6,421 nucleotides of DNA. It comes from Propionivibrio sp. GTDB taxonomy: Bacteria; Pseudomonadota; Gammaproteobacteria; Burkholderiales; Rhodocyclaceae. The DNA lies in contig JAGNOM010000165.1 in the NCBI GenBank assembly GCA_017990155.1, positions 1 to 6,421 of the forward strand. The letters are read 5' to 3'. The stretch's first letter is position 1, and the number at the start of each line of letters is the position of its first letter. The notes under the pieces are model-generated. The model was not told the DNA's origin and did not search any database. It worked only from the letters and a program-made list of their open reading frames with translations. Positions 1 to 5,973 of this stretch are shown here, piece after piece. Position numbers and translations under genes: made by a program.

Positions 1-521
1 GCCTGCTCGGGAATGTCGTCGCCCAGCCGAATGCGCAGGGCCGTCTTGAGATTCTCCATGGCGCGGAGGATTTCCGGGATGCGGCGCGCGTGCGAACGGG
101 ACTTGTGCTGATTGATGTGCGTCAGGACGCGATCGACATTGGCCTGTTGCGCATCGAGCTGCTGTCTTCCTTCGGCCGAGATCGCGTACTCCTTGCGTCC
201 ATTGCCGTCCGGTGTGGCGGCGACAAAGCCGAGGTCTTCGAGCATTGCGAGCGTCGGGTAGATGGTGCCGGGGCTGGGTGAATAGTCGCCGCCGACCAGT
301 TCGCTCAGCGCCCTGATCAGGTCGTAGCCGTGCGCCGGCTTCTGCGCGAGCAGGTGCAGCACGACGAACTTGAGGTCGCCGGAGGCGAAAATCCGTTCGC
401 GCTTGCCGCCGCCCCCCCCGCCGCCGAAAGGGAAGTCGGGCCGCACGCACGGGCGGCCGTGGTGATCGCCGTGTTCAGAGGCGTGGCAGTGACCGGAGTG
501 GTGATGATGTGGAAAACGCAT
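1..521 (-). CDS. yqjI: PadR-family metal-linked repressor, YqjI-like (3' end outside window)
   Basis: Predicted cytoplasmic winged-helix repressor. Reading from the ATG at 521-519, 173 codons are present with no stop. E. coli YqjI is about 207 residues, so roughly 25-35 codons are missing off the left edge. Residues 1-25 are rich in metal ligands: His5-8, 11, 13, 17, 20 and 21, plus Cys12 and Cys25. A seven-glycine linker (33-39) follows, then a PadR winged helix (about 43-125) with the family signatures HGYDLI (64-69) and SPSPGTIYPTL (81-91), and then the start of a C-terminal dimerisation helix (about 145 on). The same layout, His/Cys-rich tail then Gly-rich linker then PadR domain, is known for YqjI, which represses the ferric reductase gene yqjH and responds to nickel. 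The start is supported by an AGGAG six bases upstream. The promoter sits in a 36-bp palindrome, so autorepression is likely. No yqjH-like gene is visible. The PadR family call is firm; the YqjI role and metal response are inferred. Confidence 0.9.
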   Translation of the reverse strand, partial: MRFPHHHHSGHCHASEHGDHHGRPCVRPDFPFGGGGGGGKRERIFASGDLKFVVLHLLAQKPAHGYDLIRALSELVGGDYSPSPGTIYPTLAMLEDLGFVAATPDGNGRKEYAISAEGRQQLDAQQANVDRVLTHINQHKSRSHARRIPEILRAMENLKTALRIRLGDDIPEQ

Positions 522-527
522 GGAGTG

Positions 528-532
528 CTCCT
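528..532 (-). promoter_or_regulatory. Ribosome binding site of the PadR gene
   Basis: On the minus strand AGGAG lies six bases before the ATG at 521-519. It fixes the start that includes the His-rich tail and argues against an internal start after that tail. Confidence 0.75.
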
Positions 533-539
533 GAGCTGT

Positions 540-575
540 TTAAGTACGTACAAGATATATCGTGTACGTACTTAA
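540..575. promoter_or_regulatory. 36-bp near-perfect palindrome, candidate operator of the PadR repressor
   Basis: Positions 540-575 read the same on both strands except for one mismatched pair (A553/G562). The element holds three self-complementary octamers: GTACGTAC at 544-551, GATATATC at 554-561, and GTACGTAC again at 564-571. Their centres are exactly 10 bp apart, about one helical turn, so they face the same side of the DNA. PadR proteins bind dyads as dimers and commonly repress their own gene, which makes this a good candidate autoregulatory operator. It lies between the 3' end of the GGDEF-EAL gene and the start of the PadR gene, so a hairpin in read-through RNA is possible. No U-tract follows, so it is not a standard terminator. 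Confidence 0.8.
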
Positions 576-580
576 TTCAA
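552..580 (-). promoter_or_regulatory. Predicted sigma-70 promoter of the PadR gene
   Basis: On the minus strand a -35 box TTGAAT (580-575) and a -10 box TATCTT (557-552) are separated by exactly 17 bases. Each matches the consensus at 4 of 6 positions. A start near 545 would give a leader of about 24 nt that includes the AGGAG. The -10 box, the spacer and one base of the -35 box lie inside the 36-bp palindrome, so a bound repressor would block RNA polymerase. Confidence 0.5.
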
Positions 581-612
581 GCGCTACTGAAAATTGTTTG
601 TTGCCGGATGTT

Positions 613-3600
613 TCAGGCGTTCGCCGCAACCCAGCGCACGAACTCGTCTTCCGGCAGCGGTCGGCTGAAGAAGTAGCCCTGCAACTCGTCGCAACCAGCC
701 GCGGCGAGCATCTGCTTTTCTTCCGCGTGCTCGACACCCTCGGCGACGACTTTCAATCCCAGCGTGTGCCCGAGCCCGATGATCGCGCGCGTGATCGCCA
801 GGTCGCTGGTGTCGTCGAGCATGTCGCGCACGAAGCTCTGGTCGATCTTGAGCTTGTCGATCGGAAAGCGGTTGAGGTAGCTGAGGCTGGAATAGCCGGT
901 ACCAAAGTCGTCGATCGAGAGCAGGACACCGAGATGCTTGAGTGCGTGGAAGAGGGCGATGTTGCTGTCGACGTTCTCCATGAGCAGCGATTCGGTGAGC
1001 TCCAGTTCGATCTTGTGCGGGCTGGTTTGCCGCGCTTGCAGCGTTGCGCCGAGTTTCGCCAGCAGGCTCGGGTCGCGCAGTTGTGCGGCCGAGAGATTGA
1101 CGGAAACGGGAATGTCGCCAAGCCCACGGTCACGCCATTCGGCCTGCTGGCGGCAGGCTTCATCGATGATCCAGGCACCGACCGGAATGATCAGCCCGGA
1201 CTCCTCTGCGACCGTGATGAAGCAACCCGGCAGAACGAGTCCGAAGCGCGGATGCTGCCAGCGCACGAGCGCCTCGGCACCGAGCAGGCGGCCGCTGCGG
1301 CAATCAACACGCGGCTGATAGTAGAGGCGCAGCTCGCCGCGTTCGACGGCATGGTGCAGGTCGTTCTCGATATCCAGGCGCTCGCGGGCGCGCGAGTCCA
1401 TCTCGATCGAGAAGAACTGCGCGTTGTTGCGACCGGTGAATTTTGCCTGGTACATCGCGACGTCGGCATTGCGCATCAGGGTGTCGATATCGCCGCCGTG
1501 TTCGGGATAGACCGCGATACCGACGCTGCATGAGATATGCAGTTCGACGCCCTCGATCTCGTGCGGCTTCCTGATCAGCGGGATCAGGCGGTGATCGACG
1601 ATCTGCAGGATTTCGTCGGTGTCGGCGACGCCGTTCAGGATGATGACGAACTCGTCGCCGCCGAAGCGGCTGACCGTATCGCCAACGCGCACCGCCGAGA
1701 GCAGGCTGCGCGACACCGAGCGCAGCAGGCTGTCGCCGATGTGATGGCCGAGCGAGTCGTTGATGTTCTTGAAACGGTCGAGGTCGATGAACAGCACGCC
1801 GACCCGGCGCGCCTGCCGCTCGGCCTGTTGTAGCGCGAGGCGCAGGCGTTCGACGCAGAGCGAGCGGTTGGGCAGGTCGGTCAGCACGTCGTGCTGGGCG
1901 AGATGGCTGATGCGTTGTTCGTTGGCCTTGCGCTCGCTGATGTCGTGCGCGACGACGATGAAATGCGTGATCTGGTCGCTGTCCGAACGGACGGCGTTGA
2001 TCACGGCCCACAGCGGGAAGGACTCACCGGTGTTGCGCCGTAACCACAGTTCGCCGTGCCAGGAGCCGCGCGCGACGGCGGTGCGCCAGATGTCCTCGAA
2101 ATGCGCATCGGGCTGGCGATCCGAACGCAGGCGTTCGGGCGTCTGCCCGGCGACGTCCTCGAAGCTGTAGCCAGTACTGCGCGAGAACGCGCGATTGACC
2201 GTGATAATGCGCCGTTCGCCGTCAGTGATCATGATGCTCTCGGAGGACGCCTCGAAAACCTTGGCCCACAGCGCCAGGCGCTCCTCCATCGCCTTGAGGC
2301 CGTTGATCGGCGTGAACGTGGTGAGTACGGCATCCTGCGCCTGATAGCGCAGCCGGCGAGCGGAGAGCAAAGCCCAGTTCTGGCTCTCGCTTCCTTGCCA
2401 CAAGACCTCGAATTCGTTCGTCGCGCCCCGGTCGGAGAGCTGCTGGAAGAAGCGGGCGCGCGCCGCCGAGCTGAGTCCCGTCAGCCAGGGGTCGGTGCTT
2501 CGACCTTCCAGCCAGTGTTGTGCAGGAATGTTGCTGTGCAGGACTTCATGCTGCGGAATCGCGGTGACGACGAGCGGGATCGGGATCGCTTCGAGCAGCT
2601 CGCGCTGGGCGATCGCCGCACGCTCGCTGGCAGCCATCTCCTGTTCGACCAGTCGGCTTTGATTCAGCTGCTGCAGCATGCCGTTGAAGCCACTCACCAG
2701 CCGGCCGAGTTCATCGCCCGAATCCCAATGGGCGCGCAGCTGATAATCGCCGGTGGACCGTACGCGGTCGGCCACATCGGCGAGCCGGCGTATCGGCAGC
2801 GCGATCTGGCGCGCGACAAAATACACGACGCTCAGGATCAGCAGGAGCAGGCCGGCCGCCGTGCCGAGATGCACCCACATGCGTTTGAACAGCTCGTCGA
2901 GCCGCGCGTCGAGCAGGCGATGCAGCGTCGCTTGCGCCGCCCCCCAGGTACGGTCGAGATCGGCGAGCAGGGTCGTGGCCATGGCGTCGATATTGGGCGA
3001 TACGTGTGCTGTGTGCGATGTGTCGTCGGACTCTTCGCCGAACACGGCCTCGTGAGCGCCGGCGCGAAAGCGGTGGATTGCCGCCAGCAGCGTCGCGCGT
3101 GCGGCTGAAAGATCCTCTTTGGTCACCGGGCGCGCGGCGGAGATCGCTTCCGCATAGTCGGTATCGATGCCTTTGATCACCGCATCGAGTTGGCCTTCGA
3201 GAATCAGATAGGCAGTCTGCAGACGGTTCCTTTCCCGCGACGAACCGGCTGTCTCCGCGGTCTGAGTGCGGATTTGTTCGACCAGCTCAAAGAGCTCGGG
3301 GAAGCGCAGCACGATCAGCGACATCGTGTAATAGCTGTCGAGATCCGGGTCGAGGATCAGGTTCGACTGGTTGCCGATGCGGATGATCAGCGCGCGTGCG
3401 GCCTGGATCGCCTGCGGCCAGCGCGTTTTATCCGGGTCTTCGAGCCTTTGCGCGAACGGCGCGGCGAGTTCGCCGCTGTCCATGCCCTCGCCGAAGCGTG
3501 CCTCGGCGTCGCGCAGCACATTCCCGGTGATCGTTTGCGGCGCGAAGAGCGCCTCGCGCACGACGGAAATGTACTGGTTACCGACGATTTCCTTGCGCGC

Positions 3601-3738
3601 GAAATCGATGGCGATGAACTTCTCGTTGATCAGGATTCCCGAGACGAAGATTACCGCCGTGAGGTCAAGCGCGTAGATCAGGATCAGCTTGCGACCCACG
3701 CTCAGGCGCCCGATCAGGCGCATCAATATGGAAAACAC
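613..3738 (-). CDS. Membrane-bound PAS-GGDEF-EAL cyclic-di-GMP synthase/phosphodiesterase
   Basis: A 1041-residue inner-membrane signalling enzyme that probably makes and/or breaks down c-di-GMP. Order of parts: transmembrane segment (about 17-37), all-helical periplasmic sensor of about 250 residues with the motif NLILDPDLDSYY (126-137), second transmembrane segment (about 290-310), HAMP (about 310-360), a degenerate PAS-like domain (about 375-475), a clear PAS domain (about 485-600), GGDEF (about 608-775) and EAL (about 785-1035). The cyclase motif GGDEF is intact (693-697), with the product-inhibition I-site RVGD (684-687) five residues before it. The EAL domain keeps EAL (822-824), N881, E913/E916, DDFGTG (943-948), K964, E1000 and Q1020, so catalytic residues look complete for both activities. 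The start is GTG, chosen for the AAGGAG six bases upstream; the next ATG is codon 6 and has poor spacing. The gene is transcribed away from the chemoreceptor, probably from a sigma-54-type promoter. The sensed signal and net activity cannot be read from the sequence. Confidence 0.95.
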   Translation of the reverse strand: MFSILMRLIGRLSVGRKLILIYALDLTAVIFVSGILINEKFIAIDFARKEIVGNQYISVVREALFAPQTITGNVLRDAEARFGEGMDSGELAAPFAQRLEDPDKTRWPQAIQAARALIIRIGNQSNLILDPDLDSYYTMSLIVLRFPELFELVEQIRTQTAETAGSSRERNRLQTAYLILEGQLDAVIKGIDTDYAEAISAARPVTKEDLSAARATLLAAIHRFRAGAHEAVFGEESDDTSHTAHVSPNIDAMATTLLADLDRTWGAAQATLHRLLDARLDELFKRMWVHLGTAAGLLLLILSVVYFVARQIALPIRRLADVADRVRSTGDYQLRAHWDSGDELGRLVSGFNGMLQQLNQSRLVEQEMAASERAAIAQRELLEAIPIPLVVTAIPQHEVLHSNIPAQHWLEGRSTDPWLTGLSSAARARFFQQLSDRGATNEFEVLWQGSESQNWALLSARRLRYQAQDAVLTTFTPINGLKAMEERLALWAKVFEASSESIMITDGERRIITVNRAFSRSTGYSFEDVAGQTPERLRSDRQPDAHFEDIWRTAVARGSWHGELWLRRNTGESFPLWAVINAVRSDSDQITHFIVVAHDISERKANEQRISHLAQHDVLTDLPNRSLCVERLRLALQQAERQARRVGVLFIDLDRFKNINDSLGHHIGDSLLRSVSRSLLSAVRVGDTVSRFGGDEFVIILNGVADTDEILQIVDHRLIPLIRKPHEIEGVELHISCSVGIAVYPEHGGDIDTLMRNADVAMYQAKFTGRNNAQFFSIEMDSRARERLDIENDLHHAVERGELRLYYQPRVDCRSGRLLGAEALVRWQHPRFGLVLPGCFITVAEESGLIIPVGAWIIDEACRQQAEWRDRGLGDIPVSVNLSAAQLRDPSLLAKLGATLQARQTSPHKIELELTESLLMENVDSNIALFHALKHLGVLLSIDDFGTGYSSLSYLNRFPIDKLKIDQSFVRDMLDDTSDLAITRAIIGLGHTLGLKVVAEGVEHAEEKQMLAAAGCDELQGYFFSRPLPEDEFVRWVAANA

Positions 3739-3744
3739 ACCGCG

Positions 3745-3750
3745 CTCCTT
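3745..3750 (-). promoter_or_regulatory. Ribosome binding site that fixes the GTG start of the GGDEF-EAL gene
   Basis: On the minus strand AAGGAG lies six bases before the GTG at 3738-3736. The alternative ATG at 3723-3721 would be about 21 bases away, which is too far, so GTG is the better start. Confidence 0.75.
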
Positions 3751-3772
3751 GTTCTTTTCTTCATGGACTCAA

Positions 3773-3789
3773 AGCAACAGCCATGCCTT
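3773..3789 (-). promoter_or_regulatory. Candidate sigma-54 promoter of the GGDEF-EAL gene
   Basis: On the minus strand this reads AAGGCATGGCTGTTGCT. It has the invariant GG and GC doublets exactly 10 bases apart and matches about 10 of the 13 constrained positions of YTGGCACGRNNNTTGCW. The predicted start at about 3762 (a G) gives a leader of about 24 nt that includes the AAGGAG. This placement makes it more believable than a chance match. Transcription would need an enhancer-binding protein; possible sites lie further right in the intergenic region. Confidence 0.5.
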
Positions 3790-3817
3790 GACCCAGAGTG
3801 AATGACTGGTCAGCCTG

Positions 3818-3834
3818 CCGGCACGCTAGTTGCT
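3818..3834 (+). promoter_or_regulatory. Candidate sigma-54 promoter of the chemoreceptor gene
   Basis: The plus strand reads CCGGCACGCTAGTTGCT, matching about 11 of the 13 constrained positions of the sigma-54 consensus with GG-N10-GC spacing exact. Predicted start is about 3845, leaving a leader of about 193 nt before the ATG at 4038. The long leader lowers confidence that this is the main promoter. I saw no convincing sigma-70 promoter closer to the gene. Confidence 0.45.
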
Positions 3835-3925
3835 CATACCTCAGCCAATACACGCGCGGCAGATCGCAATTCGCACGCAAAAACGGCGTTTCATACCGAT
3901 ATGCAGAAAGTAATAGCCCTGGGAT

Positions 3926-3952
3926 GCACCACCTTGCGCCCAAAGTTGGTGC
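3926..3952. repeat. Inverted repeat in the divergent intergenic region
   Basis: Arms GCACCACCTT (3926-3935) and AAGTTGGTGC (3943-3952) pair at 9 of 10 positions around a 7-base loop. In RNA from the chemoreceptor promoter this would be a strong leader hairpin. As DNA, the outer arms TGCACC and GGTGCG resemble half-sites of NtrC-type enhancer-binding proteins, but they are 17 bases apart instead of the usual 5. No U-tract follows, so it is not a terminator. Apart from this dyad and the two promoter-like elements I see nothing else in the 299-nt gap (3739-4037). Confidence 0.6.
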
Positions 3953-4027
3953 GTCGGTCGGCAACCCGGTTTTGCAGCCCTCGTTTGCCAGGACGCGATC
4001 CTTGCGGGCATCGATTTTGTTTTCTTT

Positions 4028-4031
4028 GGAG
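4028..4031 (+). promoter_or_regulatory. Ribosome binding site that decides the chemoreceptor start
   Basis: GGAG lies six bases before the ATG at 4038-4040. The frame is open upstream to an ATG at 3798, but that start has no good ribosome site and would place about 80 unrelated residues before the membrane segment. Confidence 0.75.
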
Positions 4032-4037
4032 AAGAGC

Positions 4038-5924
4038 ATGAAACTTTCGCTTCGAACGAAGCTTACGGGTGTGATCCTCGCTCTCGCGGTCGTGATTACC
4101 GGCGCGGTGACCGTCGGCAGCTATACCCAGATGCGCGACCAGCTGATCAATACCGGCATCCGCAACGAGGTGAGCGCGACCGCGACCGGTGCCGGCGCGC
4201 TGATCAAGGAGTGGATCGCGACGCGCAAGGCGATCGTCGCCGCGGGTGTGCACACAGCACAGACCGCCGACGACCCGCTGCCCGCCATCGTCCAGGTCGC
4301 CAAGTCGGGCAAGTTCGAGGCCGCCTATCTCGGTACGCCCGACAAACAGATGATCGCTGATCACGACATGCAGCTGCCGGCCGGCTATGACCCGACGGCG
4401 CGGCCCTGGTACAAGGAGAACGTCGGCGCGACGAGCACGGTGATGACCGCGCCCTACATCGACATGTCGACCAAGAAGCTCGTCATCTCCTTCGTTCAGC
4501 CCGTGCACAAGAACGGCGCTTTCGCCGGCGTGCTCGGTACCGATGTGCTGCTCGACGACATCGTAACCAGCATTCTCGGCATCAAGCTCGTTGGCGAAGG
4601 CTACGGCATCCTGATCGGCAAGGACGGGCAGGTGCTCGTGCACCGCGACGGTGAACGCGTCACCAAACCGGCAGTCGAACTCGCGCCCGAGCTGAAGCCG
4701 GAGCTGCTCGCCGAACTCGCCAAGAGCGGCGAGATGCGCGAAGTCACGCTGGGTGGCGCCGCCAAGTACTTCTACGTGCGCGCCATCGAAGGCACCGACC
4801 TCTACCTCGCGCTGGCCGTCGACAAATCGCTGGCGCTCTCGCCGCTCAACGCGCTGTTCTGGCAGGCGCTGATCATGCTTGCCGTGATCCTGCTCGTTGT
4901 CGTGCCGCTCGCCGGTCTGGTCGTCAACAAGCTGCTGCAGAGCATTCGCCACATCCACGACACGATGCTCGAGATCGCCAACGGCGGCGGTGACCTGACG
5001 CGCAAGATCCGCGTCGAAGGCAGCGACGAAGTCGCCGAAACGGCCGAAGCGTTCAACCGCTTCCTCGATCAGTTGCGTTCGATGTTCGCGCGCATCGAGA
5101 AGGAGTCGGTTGAGCTGACGGCCGGCGTCAAGGATATCCACGACGTGGTCGACATCCTCTCCATCGACTCGCAACGGCTGGCCGAATTGACCGCCGAGAA
5201 CGCCGCCGCGATCCAGGAGATTACCGTCAGCGTCGCGCACATCGCGGACAGCTCTCAGGATGCCGACAAACTCGCCAAGGACACCGACGCCCTCTCGCTC
5301 GCCTCGGTTTCCGCCGTGCGCGGCGTCGCCGACGAAACCGGAAAATCGGCACAGGAAGTCGAAGCGCTCTCGGCCATGCTCGATGGCCTCAGCCAGCGTT
5401 CGGAAGAAATCAGCGGCATCATCCGCGTGATCAAGGAGATCGCTGACCAAACCAACCTCCTGGCCCTCAACGCGGCGATCGAAGCCGCGCGGGCCGGCGA
5501 ACAGGGGCGCGGCTTCGCCGTCGTCGCCGACGAAGTGCGCAAACTCGCCGAACGTACCAGTCAGGCGACGGTGCAGATCACCGGCATGATCGAAGGCGTA
5601 CACGGCGAAACGCGCAAGGCCGTCGAGAACATGCAAGGCACACTCGACGCCGTACGTGGCGGCGCAACCCACTCGACCGAAGCGGCCGAGAAGATCACCG
5701 CGATCCGTCACAACATCAACGACGTCGTCGCCAAGATCGAAGAGATCGCCCTGTCGACGCGCGAGCAGTTCAGCGCAACGACGGCGATGGCGCAGTCCGC
5801 AGAAAAGATCACGACGCAGACGCAGCACTCCGACGCGGCCCTGCAACGCGCCGCCGAGCAGGTGCGCCACCTCAATGCATTGGCGACGAGTTTGCGCGGG
5901 TTGTTCAGCAATTTCAGGATGTAA
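4038..5924 (+). CDS. Methyl-accepting chemotaxis protein with dCache sensor, probable amino-acid receptor
   Basis: A 628-residue inner-membrane chemoreceptor that relays ligand binding to CheA/CheW to control flagellar rotation. Parts: transmembrane segment (about 10-28) after a short basic start MKLSLRTK, periplasmic double-Cache domain (about 35-270), second transmembrane segment (about 273-296), HAMP (about 297-350), and a long helical signalling hairpin. The conserved tip includes ADQTNLLALNAAIEAARAG (469-487) and GRGFAVVADEVRKLAE (490-505). The two hairpin arms are about 137 and 140 residues, consistent with the 40-heptad class. The sensor shows Y117, R122, W124, Y125 and D169. As I recall the amino-acid motif of Pseudomonas PctA (Y121, R126, W128, Y129, D173), the spacing is identical, so an L-amino-acid ligand is likely. 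There is no C-terminal CheR-tethering pentapeptide; the protein ends SNFRM. The gene diverges from the GGDEF-EAL gene. The receptor call is firm; the ligand class is inferred. Confidence 0.96.
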   Translation: MKLSLRTKLTGVILALAVVITGAVTVGSYTQMRDQLINTGIRNEVSATATGAGALIKEWIATRKAIVAAGVHTAQTADDPLPAIVQVAKSGKFEAAYLGTPDKQMIADHDMQLPAGYDPTARPWYKENVGATSTVMTAPYIDMSTKKLVISFVQPVHKNGAFAGVLGTDVLLDDIVTSILGIKLVGEGYGILIGKDGQVLVHRDGERVTKPAVELAPELKPELLAELAKSGEMREVTLGGAAKYFYVRAIEGTDLYLALAVDKSLALSPLNALFWQALIMLAVILLVVVPLAGLVVNKLLQSIRHIHDTMLEIANGGGDLTRKIRVEGSDEVAETAEAFNRFLDQLRSMFARIEKESVELTAGVKDIHDVVDILSIDSQRLAELTAENAAAIQEITVSVAHIADSSQDADKLAKDTDALSLASVSAVRGVADETGKSAQEVEALSAMLDGLSQRSEEISGIIRVIKEIADQTNLLALNAAIEAARAGEQGRGFAVVADEVRKLAERTSQATVQITGMIEGVHGETRKAVENMQGTLDAVRGGATHSTEAAEKITAIRHNINDVVAKIEEIALSTREQFSATTAMAQSAEKITTQTQHSDAALQRAAEQVRHLNALATSLRGLFSNFRM

Positions 5925-5960
5925 AGGCGGCGGTGTGGGCGCTGTGGAACGTCGCCGCCT
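5925..5960 (+). repeat. GC-rich inverted repeat just after the chemoreceptor stop
   Basis: AGGCGGCG (5925-5932) and CGCCGCCT (5953-5960) form a perfect 8-bp stem, extendable by two G-U pairs, with a loop of about 16-20 bases. It begins one base after the TAA. TGTAAAATGG follows with no U-tract, so it is not a canonical intrinsic terminator. It may protect the 3' end of the chemoreceptor mRNA or help termination. Confidence 0.5.
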
Positions 5961-5961
5961 G

Positions 5962-5967
5962 TAAAAT
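5962..5967 (+). promoter_or_regulatory. -10 box of the PHP-hydrolase gene, possible leaderless transcript
   Basis: TAAAAT matches TATAAT at 5 of 6 positions, is preceded by TG, and lies six bases before the ATG at 5974. Transcription would then start at or next to the A of the ATG. No -35 box is evident at 16-18 bases, and no purine-rich ribosome site precedes the ATG, which fits a leaderless mRNA. Confidence 0.4.
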
Positions 5968-5973
5968 GGCGGC

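Noticed and set aside
317..553. A minus-strand open frame of 78 codons overlapping the PadR gene.
   Set aside because: It is in another frame from the PadR protein, starts inside the palindrome and encodes a Ser/Thr/Arg/Ala-rich string.
540..575. The palindrome as an intrinsic terminator for the GGDEF-EAL gene.
   Set aside because: The stem is AT-rich near its base and no U-tract follows on the minus strand; an operator role fits better.
562..3108. Long plus-strand open frames opposite the GGDEF-EAL gene (562-1533 and 2056-3108).
   Set aside because: They lack recognisable domains and plausible ribosome sites, and they run antisense to a gene with full-length domain support.
3876..3902. A flagellar sigma-28-like -10 sequence, ACCGATAT (3895-3902).
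   Set aside because: No TAAA-type -35 box lies at the required distance, and the match is incomplete.
3860..4010. Short resemblances to a c-di-GMP (GEMM-I) riboswitch, such as CACGCAAA on the plus strand, and GGCAAAC and GGGTTGCC on the minus strand.
   Set aside because: The pieces are on different strands or at the wrong spacing, and the core stems cannot be drawn. A covariance-model search would settle it.
3798..4037. In-frame N-terminal extension of the chemoreceptor by 80 codons.
   Set aside because: It has no ribosome site, looks non-coding, would bury the membrane segment, and overlaps the promoter-like elements. The ATG at 4038 has GGAG at good spacing.
5966..5968. ATG just upstream of the PHP gene start.
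   Set aside because: It is out of frame with the PHP motifs and overlaps the -10 box.
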